DNA of 64,000 bases from Sporisorium sorghi (taxonomy: Eukaryota; Basidiomycota; Ustilaginomycetes; Ustilaginales; Ustilaginaceae), in NCBI GenBank assembly GCA_023212695.1, contig JALCCG010000003.1, positions 1-64,000 of the forward strand, given 5' to 3'. Shown here piece after piece: positions 53,977-62,696 of the stretch (position 1 is the stretch's first letter; each line of letters begins with the position of its first letter). The translations under genes and the position numbers were made by a program. The notes under the pieces were generated by a model. The model was not told the origin of the DNA. It worked only from the letters and a program-made list of their open reading frames with translations, and ran no database searches.

Positions 53977-54040
53977 CATTTGACACTCGAAACTGGACAT
54001 CCCAGGCGGGAATTCACACCAAGCCCATTAACGGAATTCG

Positions 54041-56725
54041 TTAATTCCCTACCCATTTCTGAAGAGCGACAATAACCTCGTGAATATGAACCGGCTTATG
54101 AATATAACCGTTGGCACCATCGGCAAGGAATTGATCCTTATCCCTCATGGCATTCGAACTCATCACGATAATGGGAAGGTCGGACCACTCCGAATTCTCT
54201 CGAATCCGTTTCATTGTTTCGATTCCGTCCATCTCGGGCATCACCAGATCCAACAAAACCGCATTGATAGAGGATTGTTTATTCAGCACCTCCAGGCATT
54301 CATAACCATTTTGTGCTGTATGCACGGTCATCTGGAGTTTCTCCAGCGCATTGGTCAAACCATATACATTACGGATATCGTCGTCCACGATTAATACCGT
54401 TTTGTGTTCCAATTGGCTAAGCTCGTCCAGCTCATACTCCTCTATCCGTATATCACTCAAGCTCGTATGGCTTGCGGCAGCGGCCACCTCAGGCAGCACA
54501 AATAAGCTTTCGCTGCCGCCATACTCTGTTACGAGCGGCAAATACAAGACAAATAAACTTCCGCTTCCTTCCTCGCTCTCGACGGTAATATATCCGCCCA
54601 GCAGCTTGGCAAGATGCAGCGATATCGATAAACCGAGACCCGTTCCACCGAATCTTCTGGCAGTGGTTTCTTCCCCCTGCTGGAAGGCTTCAAAGATCGG
54701 TTGAAGATGCTCTGCCGCAATCCCGATACCGGTATCCTCCACTGAAAAAGCAATGACTTCTCCACTGATGATGAAATCCGAAGTGACAATCGAATTCATT
54801 TTCTTTACAGACAGTTTTACGCTGCCGCTCTCTGTGAACTTGATGGCATTCGAGAGCAGGTTGCGCAGAATTTGATGGAGCCTCATCCCATCGCTGTACA
54901 TCATGTCGGGCAGATCTTCCGCCATCTCAATTTCAAACTCCAGATTTTTGGACTCTGCGCTCTTGGAGAAATACCCTTCCATCAATTCCGGCAGCTCTGT
55001 CAGATTTACCAGATCCATCTCGATTTGCATCTTACCGGCTTCTACTTTGGACAGATCCAGAATATCATTGATTAAATTCAGCAGCTCACTGCCTGAATTA
55101 TGAATGACAGAAGCATAATGCTGCTCTTCCTCTGTCAGGTTGCCCTGCTTATTCTCCGATAAGATCTGGGACAGGATTAACATGCTGTTCAGCGGTGTCC
55201 GAAGTTCATGGGACATATTCGCCAGAAATTGAGACTTATACTTGGAGCTCTTCTCCAGCTCCTTCGCATAATTCTCCAGCTCACTGGCTGCTATTAACGC
55301 CGCTTCCTTCTGTGCTCCCAGACGTTCATTCAGAAGATGCATCTCAACCGAGTGGGCTTGAAGCTCCTCCGTCTGTGTCTGCAGTTCTTCCGTCTGACTC
55401 TGCAGCTCCTCATTCAAGGTCTGCGATTCGTGATATAACTGCTGGATCTCCATTTTACTTCGAATAGAGTTCAGCGTAACCCCTAGCTGTTGATTAAGTT
55501 GTTCGAGCAGCTGAATTTCCAGTTCATCAAAGGGTTTGAATTTGGCTAATTCAATTACGCCAAGGACCTGCCCCTCGAACATGACAGGTGCAAGCAGCAA
55601 GGTCGTAGGCTCAGCATCACCCAGACCCGATTCTATCCGTACATAGTTCGGCGGGATATCGTCCAGAATAATCATTCGCTGCTCCAGCATACATTGACCT
55701 ACCAAACCTTCACCTGGCAGGAAACGGTCTCTGACCTTGTTCCAGGGCTCACCATCAGGGTCAGCAAAAGCCGCGGCCTTTACCAATTCTGAACCGTTTC
55801 GGTTAATAAAAACAGCTCCATACGGCAGCTTCATGATTAAAGCAAGCTTATGAATGAAAAATTGCACGGCCGTCTCCACGCGATCTGACGATTGAAGCAG
55901 AGTGGACATGATCGAAATATGATCCTTGGCCCAATTCTGTCTCCCCACCTGTGCCAGCAGCTCGTTGGTTGTATCAGCCAACTGCCTCACCTCATCGTTG
56001 GAGCGGACATGGATCCGTTGGGACATATTGCCGCCTTTAACGATATCAGAGATGATATCGGTTACTTGAGAGATCGGTCTTACAATGCTCTTGGAAATAA
56101 TCAAAGCCGCACAGATCGTAATCAGAGCTGCTCCGGCCCACAACGCATACATCAGAGACAGCAATTGGGTGTTGCTATCCTTCATGTCGTCAATCCTGCT
56201 TGTTGTCAGCTCACGCTCTGTGTCTCGGAACGAGAGGAATAACTCGTGAATGGAGTTCATCGCTTGCTGCCCGGGATCGTTGATGAAGAAATGAAGAGCT
56301 TCCTCATCTTGTCCAAGCTGTTTCAATTGAACCGCAGGCTGACCCGCATTGGTAATCCATTCCTGGATATTTTCTTTGATATTCTCCAAATGATTCGCTT
56401 GCTCAGAACTTTCGCTTACCAGCTGGTACAGCTTGTTGTACTTAATTTGCCAGGAGGACAACGCTTGGTTGAACGGCTCCAGATAGGTCTCGTCACCCGT
56501 GATAACATACCCGCGTTGACCGGTTTCCATCTCCAGCAAATCCTTCTCGATTTCGTGCGTCAAATTATGTACTTCGATATCATGCTTCTCTATAAAATCC
56601 GCCTCTTGCTGCAGTGAAGAGATGCGGTCCGATACAATCCAGAGAAAAGCTCCAAGACATAACAGTATCAACAAATATCCGATTACAATCTTGCTGCGGA
56701 TATTGATTTTCAGGTTGTTAGACAA
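54041..56725 (-). CDS. Hybrid sensor histidine kinase / response regulator (CHASE3-HAMP-GAF-HK-REC)
   Basis: 894 residues, TTG start after GGGAGG. Span 1 (13-30), a CHASE3 sensor outside (to about 185, with LEMETGQRGYVITGDETYL), span 2, a HAMP linker (QVTDIISDIVKGGNMSQRI), a GAF domain (about 275-430), then a coiled coil of repeated EELQ/QTEELQ heptads. The H-box is FLANMSHELRTPLNSM, followed by N-, D- and G-boxes (DTGIGI, GGTGLGLSI). A receiver has VLIVDDD and phosphoacceptor Asp in LLDLVMPEMDG. It has no separate DNA-binding output. Signal unknown. Confidence 0.92.
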   Translation of the reverse strand: MSNNLKINIRSKIVIGYLLILLCLGAFLWIVSDRISSLQQEADFIEKHDIEVHNLTHEIEKDLLEMETGQRGYVITGDETYLEPFNQALSSWQIKYNKLYQLVSESSEQANHLENIKENIQEWITNAGQPAVQLKQLGQDEEALHFFINDPGQQAMNSIHELFLSFRDTERELTTSRIDDMKDSNTQLLSLMYALWAGAALITICAALIISKSIVRPISQVTDIISDIVKGGNMSQRIHVRSNDEVRQLADTTNELLAQVGRQNWAKDHISIMSTLLQSSDRVETAVQFFIHKLALIMKLPYGAVFINRNGSELVKAAAFADPDGEPWNKVRDRFLPGEGLVGQCMLEQRMIILDDIPPNYVRIESGLGDAEPTTLLLAPVMFEGQVLGVIELAKFKPFDELEIQLLEQLNQQLGVTLNSIRSKMEIQQLYHESQTLNEELQSQTEELQTQTEELQAHSVEMHLLNERLGAQKEAALIAASELENYAKELEKSSKYKSQFLANMSHELRTPLNSMLILSQILSENKQGNLTEEEQHYASVIHNSGSELLNLINDILDLSKVEAGKMQIEMDLVNLTELPELMEGYFSKSAESKNLEFEIEMAEDLPDMMYSDGMRLHQILRNLLSNAIKFTESGSVKLSVKKMNSIVTSDFIISGEVIAFSVEDTGIGIAAEHLQPIFEAFQQGEETTARRFGGTGLGLSISLHLAKLLGGYITVESEEGSGSLFVLYLPLVTEYGGSESLFVLPEVAAAASHTSLSDIRIEEYELDELSQLEHKTVLIVDDDIRNVYGLTNALEKLQMTVHTAQNGYECLEVLNKQSSINAVLLDLVMPEMDGIETMKRIRENSEWSDLPIIVMSSNAMRDKDQFLADGANGYIHKPVHIHEVIVALQKWVGN

Positions 56726-56905
56726 ATGGCTAACCTCCCTTGTTCTCTATCAGAATAGGTCTGCTCCTATCCTCATAGTAATTGTTATGAAAATGGTTTA
56801 CAAGCAAAACCATTTTGCATGATCTCAATGCTACTTTAGTCGTAGGCAGTCAGATTTATAAAATCCAAGCATATAGTGTAGAGAACAACCCCTGTACAGC
56901 TTCTA

Positions 56906-57538
56906 TTGACACGTTTAGAAAAGGAGGACCGCTCTTATGATGACCTCTACGGCGCTTACGGCGAAATTACATTGACCCGGCATGTATTCCATCCGAGGAG
57001 GCAGGCCGAACGTATAACCGGTCAAGGACACGCCCATGTGTCATCTCAGGAGCTGCCCCTGCTCAAAGGCATGTTCGTGTCAGAAATCCACCTAGGGCGC
57101 GGCAAGGTACTTTCCCCTCATGGTCATCCGGACACCGACGAATTATGCTATGTCATTAAGGGAGAAATCAGCTATTCCCTGGTTGATCCGTGCAGCCACC
57201 GGGTTCACGCATTACACGTTACACCGGGTCAGGTGGTACATGCTCCGGTTGGCTGGTGTCACTGGGTTACCTCACTCACCCCTGACACAATTTTGCTGTT
57301 CATGTATAACGCGGAGCATCCGCACCAGATGGATATTGCCCCGTTATGGTCTCATGCATTGCGTGAAGCAGACTCATTTCAAATCAATGGCGCCCACAAA
57401 CAACCGCAAGCGGAGCCAATCCTCCCCTCTGTTCCAATACAAAAAAAGATGCAGACAGTCGTTCAAAAAAGCCCCCTCCCAGCTCCACCCTTAATCATGG
57501 CTTCGAACCACAGCAACAAAACCACACACAGCCGATGA
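56906..57538 (+). CDS. Cupin-domain protein (start uncertain)
   Basis: 210 residues from TTG 56906, but that codon has no ribosome-binding site. The cupin barrel is clear: SPHGHPDTDELCYVIKGE (metal-binding His and Glu) and VVHAPVGWCHWVTS. A strong AAAGGAGG (56920-56927) instead precedes an ATG (56937) in another frame that runs only twelve codons. Its TGA overlaps a TTG at which the cupin frame could restart (LTRHVFHPRR). So the start may be further in, or a frameshift may have damaged the 5' end. The Pro-rich 40-residue tail overlaps the terminator. Function unknown. Confidence 0.7.
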   Translation: MTRLEKEDRSYDDLYGAYGEITLTRHVFHPRRQAERITGQGHAHVSSQELPLLKGMFVSEIHLGRGKVLSPHGHPDTDELCYVIKGEISYSLVDPCSHRVHALHVTPGQVVHAPVGWCHWVTSLTPDTILLFMYNAEHPHQMDIAPLWSHALREADSFQINGAHKQPQAEPILPSVPIQKKMQTVVQKSPLPAPPLIMASNHSNKTTHSR

Positions 57539-57560
57539 GTCGGCCATGTGTGGTTTTGTT
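57515..57560 (+). terminator. Terminator overlapping the cupin gene end
   Basis: AACAAAACCACACA pairs with TGTGTGGTTTTGTT, with an inner CCGA/TCGG pair. The 5' arm lies inside the last codons of the cupin gene. Confidence 0.85.
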
Positions 57561-57622
57561 ATAGGGACGCTTGTTATGTAATGATTCCGAGCGTGTAATT
57601 TATGCCTTCCTGTTGACTGCTT

Positions 57623-58000
57623 CTAGTCAATATAAAACCTTTGTTCAGGGCGAATTTGCTTCTTCAGCAGACGCAAATCAGCTTCGAGCTTTGCAACGGT
57701 TTCCTCAATCTCTTCCGGATTGAGCGCAGGACGTTCTGCTTCTGGCTTAACCCCGGCTCTAAGATCACGAATAATGATCTGCTGCTCCTGCCATTTATCC
57801 ATAAGATCTGAGATGGTTGCGTAAAAACGCTCATAATCTTGAATGACTTCGTCCAGAAAGGAATCCACTTCCTCCTGATCATAACCCCGCAGCTTATTCG
57901 AAAAATTCTTTTCATGGATAGACAAAGCGTCCAGTTGAATGCCTAGTTGCCGAAAAAGCTTTTTCTGTTTATCCAATCGGCGTTTCATGTGTTCATCCAT
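57623..58000 (-). CDS. DivIVA-domain protein
   Basis: 125 residues, GGAGG before ATG 58000. The DivIVA N-terminal motif IHEKNFSNKLRGYDQEEVDSF (residues 28-48) is followed by a helical DYERFY segment and a predicted coiled coil (EETVAKLEADLRLLKKQI). It is short, like GpsB (about 100 residues), rather than full DivIVA. It carries extra N-terminal basic residues and a long linker. It probably acts in cell division or polar wall growth by membrane-curvature or partner binding; which one cannot be told. Confidence 0.8.
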   Translation of the reverse strand: MDEHMKRRLDKQKKLFRQLGIQLDALSIHEKNFSNKLRGYDQEEVDSFLDEVIQDYERFYATISDLMDKWQEQQIIIRDLRAGVKPEAERPALNPEEIEETVAKLEADLRLLKKQIRPEQRFYID

Positions 58001-58235
58001 AATGATTTACCTCCAAATATTGGCGCAGCCCGTCTTTAAAGACTTCTCTCTCCATCTTTGTTTATATCATATTAAGCACATCGATTAAAACACTCCGGGG
58101 CTTTTTTGGAGAATGTTCCAAAAACGATAGGCCGCCATTCCCATAATAAATGTGATTGTTACCAACACATTTCGGGTATTGAAAATACATGGGCAGCTTT
58201 TAATGGAGCTAAGCTAGAGAGGAGCGACTTTTGAT

Positions 58236-58799
58236 ATGACTTCCATAACAAAACAACAATACCATGAACTTCGACAACGGTTGCTCAGCGATCAGGAACG
58301 ATTAGAGCAGCAGCTCGAGTCCCATGAGGGAACCAACACGAACACTTCGCTTCGCGATTCAACGGGTGAGCTGAGCGCTGCCGATAACCATCCTGCCGAC
58401 GTAGGAACAGAGGTCTTCGAACGCGGGCGGGACCTGGCCATTCAAGAAAAACTCGCTGACGAGCTGGAGCAGATTCGATCTGCATTACAACGAATGGACC
58501 AGGGGCAATACGGTACTTGTGCGGAATGCGGACAGGAAATTCCCTATGAGCGGCTGGAAGCTATACCTTATACCGCCTACTGTGTCGAGCATTCTCCTAG
58601 ACAGGATCTATCCGATAATCGACCGGTTGAAGAAGATGCTATAACTCCGCCACCCTCCGGATCAGGTGTCAACCGCCAACGAGAAGACGGAAGATTTGAC
58701 GACGCCGGTGCATGGGAGGCTGTAGAAGACTATGGAACCTCCACATCGCCCGGCATGTCCACTCAGCCTGGACAAGATGACTATAAGAACAATGTATGA
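58236..58799 (+). CDS. DksA/TraR-type C4 zinc-finger protein (YteA-like)
   Basis: 187 residues. An N-terminal helical hairpin (residues 5-90, QQYHELRQRLLSDQERLEQQLE) is followed by the zinc finger: CAECGQEIPYERL with a third Cys in YTAYCVEH; the fourth ligand appears to be His rather than Cys. A disordered C-terminal tail with acidic GTSTSPG follows. DksA-type proteins enter the RNA polymerase secondary channel, but YteA family roles in Firmicutes are poorly known; some are spore-linked. Single gene with a terminator. Confidence 0.83.
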   Translation: MTSITKQQYHELRQRLLSDQERLEQQLESHEGTNTNTSLRDSTGELSAADNHPADVGTEVFERGRDLAIQEKLADELEQIRSALQRMDQGQYGTCAECGQEIPYERLEAIPYTAYCVEHSPRQDLSDNRPVEEDAITPPPSGSGVNRQREDGRFDDAGAWEAVEDYGTSTSPGMSTQPGQDDYKNNV

Positions 58800-58822
58800 A
58801 CCCGTTTAGCAAAATAGAAGGC

Positions 58823-58857
58823 AAAGCTGGTACCAAGCCCTTAGGTACCAGCTTTAT
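58823..58857. terminator. Bidirectional terminator
   Basis: AAAGCTGGTACC/GGTACCAGCTTT 12-bp perfect stem with a 9-base loop, between two convergent genes. Confidence 0.85.
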
Positions 58858-58864
58858 TTCGGAT

Positions 58865-59425
58865 TCAGGATTCTTCCTTATTCCGAATATTAGAAGCAAA
58901 GAACTCGTATTCGTGATATCCTTCGCCGCGTTTCTTTTTATACGGGGTCAGCATTTTGTCCAGTTCAACAAAGAACTCACGCGCCTCATCCTCACTCATA
59001 TACAGCGAAGTATTGGTTAGCATGGACGTCGTTTCGTCATCTTTGCTCATGTTCTTGAAGAAGCGGTCCCTGTTCTGATCGAACAGTTCGGATAATAGTT
59101 TGTTCGTCTCCGACCGAATTAATTCCTTAATGACAGGCTCCTCGGAGTTTTCTCCGCGTTTGATCTTTACTGCGCCTGAAAAGGGTTCATAATATTTAGC
59201 GATGATACCATTGATCTCTTTCGTGGATACGATCTTAACGAGTCCGATTCTCTCCAATTTCTTCATATGATAATGAACTTTAGCCGGCACGTCACCGATC
59301 CTATCCGCTACTTCCTTCACCGTTGCCGCACGATCCATCCTGTTCAATACATTCAATATCTGGAGCCGATATGGATCTGAATATATTTTGATCTCTTCCA
59401 GTGTAGTGAGTTCCTTCGTTTCCAC
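58865..59425 (-). CDS. ArsR-type winged-helix transcription regulator
   Basis: 186 residues from GTG 59425, six bases after GAGGTG; GTG 59434 is an alternative. The N-terminal winged helix (residues 8-75) has IYSDPYRLQILNVL, then ATVKEVADRIG and PAKVHYHMKKLERIGLV, an ArsR-like recognition helix. The C-terminal 110 residues have no metal-binding cysteines; the ligand is unknown. The MFS pump gene is 74 bp upstream in the same direction. A CGTTAA half-site (59445-59450) lies before this gene, as in the operator array upstream of the pump. Confidence 0.82.
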   Translation of the reverse strand: METKELTTLEEIKIYSDPYRLQILNVLNRMDRAATVKEVADRIGDVPAKVHYHMKKLERIGLVKIVSTKEINGIIAKYYEPFSGAVKIKRGENSEEPVIKELIRSETNKLLSELFDQNRDRFFKNMSKDDETTSMLTNTSLYMSEDEAREFFVELDKMLTPYKKKRGEGYHEYEFFASNIRNKEES

Positions 59426-59508
59426 ACCGTACACCTCAGCTTCACGTTAATTTTTCACTTCTTTTCATTATAGGCCGAGAGTGTCGAAATTACAAAACAG
59501 CCCAAAGT

Positions 59509-60783
59509 TTAGATGGCACGGAAACTTCTTTTTCGGATCAGAAACAGCACGGGCAGCATCATCATTAATCCCATCATCATAAAGAGCACCGGCGGCGATT
59601 GATGCTCTGCCACAAAGCCTGTGATTACACTGCCCACAGGGATTGCGGCCGTACATAACACCGCCATAAGGGCACTAATCCTGCCGAGCATGTGCCTAGG
59701 CGTGACTTCCATCAGATAAGTGGATATCGGGGCATTCAGCATGGAAACCGCAAACCCTGTAATGAACATGCACACCGCAGCCGACTCAACCCGGAATGCA
59801 GGCATATGCCCTGGAATCCCCAAAGCAAAGTAACCGATTCCGAGCAGTATCGAACCTGACATCATCAAGGTGCTCTTCTTGAAGCTCTTGCCGAAGCGCC
59901 CGATCCATAACCCGCTGCAGATCATGCCGATCAGCAGCGCGGTTCCGAGCACACTCAGTCCTCCCGCTCCCGCGCCCAAGGTTTCTCTGACATAAACCGG
60001 CTGCAATACATTTAGCGGTGCCAGACAGAAATTATTAATCATGGCGAGAACGGTTGTTATCAACAGCAGTGTATGCTGCTTAACAAACAGGAGAGCTTCT
60101 TTAATATCACCAAGGACTGTCTTCTTCTCTTCCACAGACTGTGTAGGAGTTATTCCTGCTTCAGCCGGGTCAGCAGCATCTGGATTTGACATAAAACCGA
60201 CAATGATGGCTGCAAGGATAAAGGTCACAGCATCAACCAGAATGGTACCCGAGATTCCAATCAGGGCGATGAGCGCTCCCGCAATGGATAAACCGATCAG
60301 TTCAGCGCTGCGGCTAATGGAAGTGGAGAATGAATTGCCTGTCAGCAGCTTCTCCTTCGGAAGCAGCCTGGGCACAATGGACGTCTCAGCGGGCCGCGAG
60401 AAACACTCGAGCGTTGAATTAATGAAGGTAAACACGAACAAATGCCATACTTCGAGTGAACCCAGTGCATATAAAATGGCGGTTATCGATACCATGACGC
60501 CACGGCTGAGGTAGGTCAGCATCAGGACCAACTTCTTCGGCCAGCGATCCACATAGGTCCCGGTAAATAAACTGAATAGCAACCCAGGCAAGAAGTTGAA
60601 AGCGAACAATGTACCCATTAGAAGCTCTGAGCCTGTAAGCATGTAAACCATCCAGCTGTATGCAATGGAATCCAGTGAATCTCCAAATCGGGTAATCGCC
60701 TGAGCTGACAAATAAATCATGTAGGGACGAATTTTCAGGAGCTGACCAAAGCCTTGCTTTTCCACAACAGCAGCATTTTGCAT
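59509..60783 (-). CDS. MFS transporter (drug-efflux-like)
   Basis: 424 residues, twelve spans with a central charged loop near 205-220. AITRFGDSLDSIAYSWMVY and FTGTYVDRWPKKLVLMLTYLSRG carry the MFS motif A region (G-x3-D-R-x-x-R/K). It ends with SLF-type short basic tail RKRSFRAI. The MdfA/MacAB-like branch of macrolide or multidrug pumps (MFS_3) is the best match. GAGGAG precedes ATG 60783. A regulator gene follows and a repeat array precedes; the pump is likely induced by its substrate. Confidence 0.87.
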   Translation of the reverse strand: MQNAAVVEKQGFGQLLKIRPYMIYLSAQAITRFGDSLDSIAYSWMVYMLTGSELLMGTLFAFNFLPGLLFSLFTGTYVDRWPKKLVLMLTYLSRGVMVSITAILYALGSLEVWHLFVFTFINSTLECFSRPAETSIVPRLLPKEKLLTGNSFSTSISRSAELIGLSIAGALIALIGISGTILVDAVTFILAAIIVGFMSNPDAADPAEAGITPTQSVEEKKTVLGDIKEALLFVKQHTLLLITTVLAMINNFCLAPLNVLQPVYVRETLGAGAGGLSVLGTALLIGMICSGLWIGRFGKSFKKSTLMMSGSILLGIGYFALGIPGHMPAFRVESAAVCMFITGFAVSMLNAPISTYLMEVTPRHMLGRISALMAVLCTAAIPVGSVITGFVAEHQSPPVLFMMMGLMMMLPVLFLIRKRSFRAI

Positions 60784-60820
60784 TTTCTTATCTCCTCTTC
60801 GTAAAATAAATAATTCTGCA

Positions 60821-60878
60821 CGTTAAATTTTTTCGCTCGTTAAAATAATAATTACGTTAAAATTATTTTATCGTTAAA
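60821..60878. repeat. Four CGTTAAA direct repeats at exact 17-bp period
   Basis: Identical CGTTAAA units start at 60821, 60838, 60855 and 60872, and a degenerate CGTAAAA at 60800. They lie 38-95 bp before the MFS start, in its promoter region. This looks like an operator array for the ArsR-type regulator encoded after the pump. Confidence 0.75.
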
Positions 60879-60914
60879 TTTATTTTAATGGTTTTGGAGG
60901 AAAATGCAATAGAC

Positions 60915-60948
60915 AAAAAAAATAAACCGCCTGCTTCGGCGATTTATT
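60915..60948 (-). terminator. Terminator of the Gfo/Idh gene
   Basis: AATAAATCGCC/GGCGGTTTATT stem (one mismatch) followed on the minus strand by seven T, 32 bp after the stop. Confidence 0.8.
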
Positions 60949-60979
60949 ACTCTGAAGGCCTATTTAGTTGGCTGCGGTT

Positions 60980-61984
60980 CTATTTGATCTCCACGCGCGA
61001 TGAGGAACTGGCTGCACGGAGACAGGCTTCAATCGCTCGGATGTTGCTGATGGCGTCATCCGGGCCGTACGGTAAAGGAACGCCATCCATCACCGCTGCT
61101 GCCATTGCATCTGCCTGCAGAGCAAAGTGATTATAGATGCCTACCTTCTCTTCACGTGATCCCTTGGCGGTATGAACAAATATTTGAGACATATCCTCCA
61201 TTCTCTCCCATCCGAAGGCAGAAGGCAGCTCAATCCTTCCCTCTGTACCCGCGATTTCGAGCGAGCATCTGGAATAGGTCCACATCCCGCAATCAAATGT
61301 CAGACCCAATCCATGATCGAATTCCATCATCCCGTGAACCATCATGTCTACACCGTCGTGCTCCTCCGAGAAAAAGGCATGGGCTGTCACGGCTTTAGGC
61401 TCCTGCCCGTAAATCATCCGGGCAGCGGATATGGGATAACACCCCACATCATATATCGAGCCTCCGCCCATATCCTTGCTGTATCGCACATTGTCTTTAT
61501 CCTCTGCATTGTTGAAGGTAAAGGATCCATGGATTCCGCGGAGCTGCCCGATTTCACCGCTTTCGATGATTTCCCGCACACGCGCATGCTTGGGATGATA
61601 CCTGTACATAAAGGCTTCCGCGAACAGCACGTTGTTGGCTTGAGCAACATCGGCCATTTCACGAACATCTTCCTCCGTCAGTGCTGCCGGTTTTTCACAC
61701 AGAATATGCTTTCCGGCCTGTGCGGCTTTAATCGTCCAGGGTTTATGAAGGTGATTCGGTAGAGGAATATACACCGCATCAATGTCCGGATCATCCAGAA
61801 GCTCCTCATAGGAACCATAGTATTTATCAATATGATAGCGTTCCGCGAGCTCACTTGCTTTTTCGGCATTGCGGCTTGCGACCGCCCCGACTTCACAGCG
61901 TTCCGATTTCAATATGCCGGGTATCATGGAGTTTCTTGCAATTCGAGCAGTACTCATAATCCCAAAGCGCAGTTTTTTGCTCAC
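60980..61984 (-). CDS. Gfo/Idh/MocA-family NAD(P)-dependent oxidoreductase
   Basis: 334 residues from GTG 61984, nine bases after GGAGG; the 62014 start lacks a site. The N-terminal Rossmann fold has LRFGIMSTARIARNSM and AVASRN. AVYIPLPNHLHKPWTIKAAQAGKHILCEKPAA contains the family EKP motif (catalytic Lys). The C-terminal beta-sheet domain has GGGSIYDVGCYPISAARMI. It oxidises or reduces a sugar-like alcohol; the D-xylose/trihydroxy dehydrogenase subgroup resembles it. Start and stop are well separated from rtp (42 bp). Confidence 0.9.
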   Translation of the reverse strand: MSKKLRFGIMSTARIARNSMIPGILKSERCEVGAVASRNAEKASELAERYHIDKYYGSYEELLDDPDIDAVYIPLPNHLHKPWTIKAAQAGKHILCEKPAALTEEDVREMADVAQANNVLFAEAFMYRYHPKHARVREIIESGEIGQLRGIHGSFTFNNAEDKDNVRYSKDMGGGSIYDVGCYPISAARMIYGQEPKAVTAHAFFSEEHDGVDMMVHGMMEFDHGLGLTFDCGMWTYSRCSLEIAGTEGRIELPSAFGWERMEDMSQIFVHTAKGSREEKVGIYNHFALQADAMAAAVMDGVPLPYGPDDAISNIRAIEACLRAASSSSRVEIK

Positions 61985-62026
61985 GAGTTCATTCCTCCTT
62001 CGGCTATATTCCATACGAATGTGTAT

Positions 62027-62386
62027 TCAATAATTATCGTTAACCGCTTTATGAAGTATCCCCAAACATCGATCCAAATCACTTTTAACTTGCTTTTTAT
62101 AAAGCTTGGCTTTCTCAGCGCCGTCATCGGTAAAATGATAAAGTACGATTTCCTGAAAATCGACCCGCGGATCGTTCCCCTTCAGCTGCTTGGTACGGTA
62201 AAGTACCCCCTCCTGCACCAACTCATGCAGAGCCCGGTAGATTTCGCTTTGCGGCGGTGAATACCCATGGCTCTTGAAGTCCTGACGCAGTTCTTCCAGC
62301 ATTTGATATCCATATCCGCGCTGCTGCTCCACCATGGTAATGAGATAAACTTTGATAAATGCTCGCTGCGCAATCATAAATGCCAT
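62027..62386 (-). CDS. rtp: Replication terminator protein homologue (Rtp)
   Basis: 119 residues from ATG 62386, seven bases after AAAAGGAGG; the longer frame to 62446 lacks a site. B. subtilis Rtp has 122 residues, and the alignment from memory runs the whole length without large gaps: QRAFIKVYLITMVEQQRGYG, RALHELVQEGVL, EIVLYHF, AKLYKKQVKSDLDRC and a DNY end. The winged-helix core is followed by the long dimerisation helix. Rtp binds Ter sites as a dimer of dimers and stops forks from one side. It could also be a PadR-type regulator, as the folds are close. Confidence 0.82.
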   Translation of the reverse strand: MAFMIAQRAFIKVYLITMVEQQRGYGYQMLEELRQDFKSHGYSPPQSEIYRALHELVQEGVLYRTKQLKGNDPRVDFQEIVLYHFTDDGAEKAKLYKKQVKSDLDRCLGILHKAVNDNY

Positions 62387-62662
62387 CTGGGCGCCTCCTT
62401 TTTCTACAGAGCTATTTGTCCCCATACTTTCCTCATTATAACCCACAGTTTCCCAGTTTGCACAATAGGAGGCATCCTCTTCTTTTTAAACCAGGAAGGG
62501 GTGGATTGAAACGTGGAAGGCTGCTATGAGAGCTGAATGGAATCGGGAGTCTCAATGTAATTAACTATTGTAAATTTTTCATATGTTGAAATAACATAAT
62601 TTATAATTTCTCACATGTTGTTGATTGGTTCGTTGATGCAAGGTTCGGCAGGCGGCGTTCCA
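62387..62662. other. Region upstream of rtp; possible Ter-like sequence
   Basis: No gene. It is AT-rich from 62555 on. A stretch at 62562-62580 (TAACTATTGTAAATTTTTC) is only loosely similar to the B. subtilis Ter core CTATGTACYAAAT with an inserted base, about 180 bp before rtp. In B. subtilis the Ter sites lie next to rtp, so this spot deserves a check, but the match is weak. Confidence 0.25.
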
Positions 62663-62690
62663 TAAAAAAACCACCCCTCAGGGTGGTTTC
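62663..62690 (-). terminator. Terminator of the acyltransferase gene
   Basis: AACCACCC/GGGTGGTT stem, 4-base loop, and seven T on the minus strand. Confidence 0.85.
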
Positions 62691-62696
62691 TAGCAT

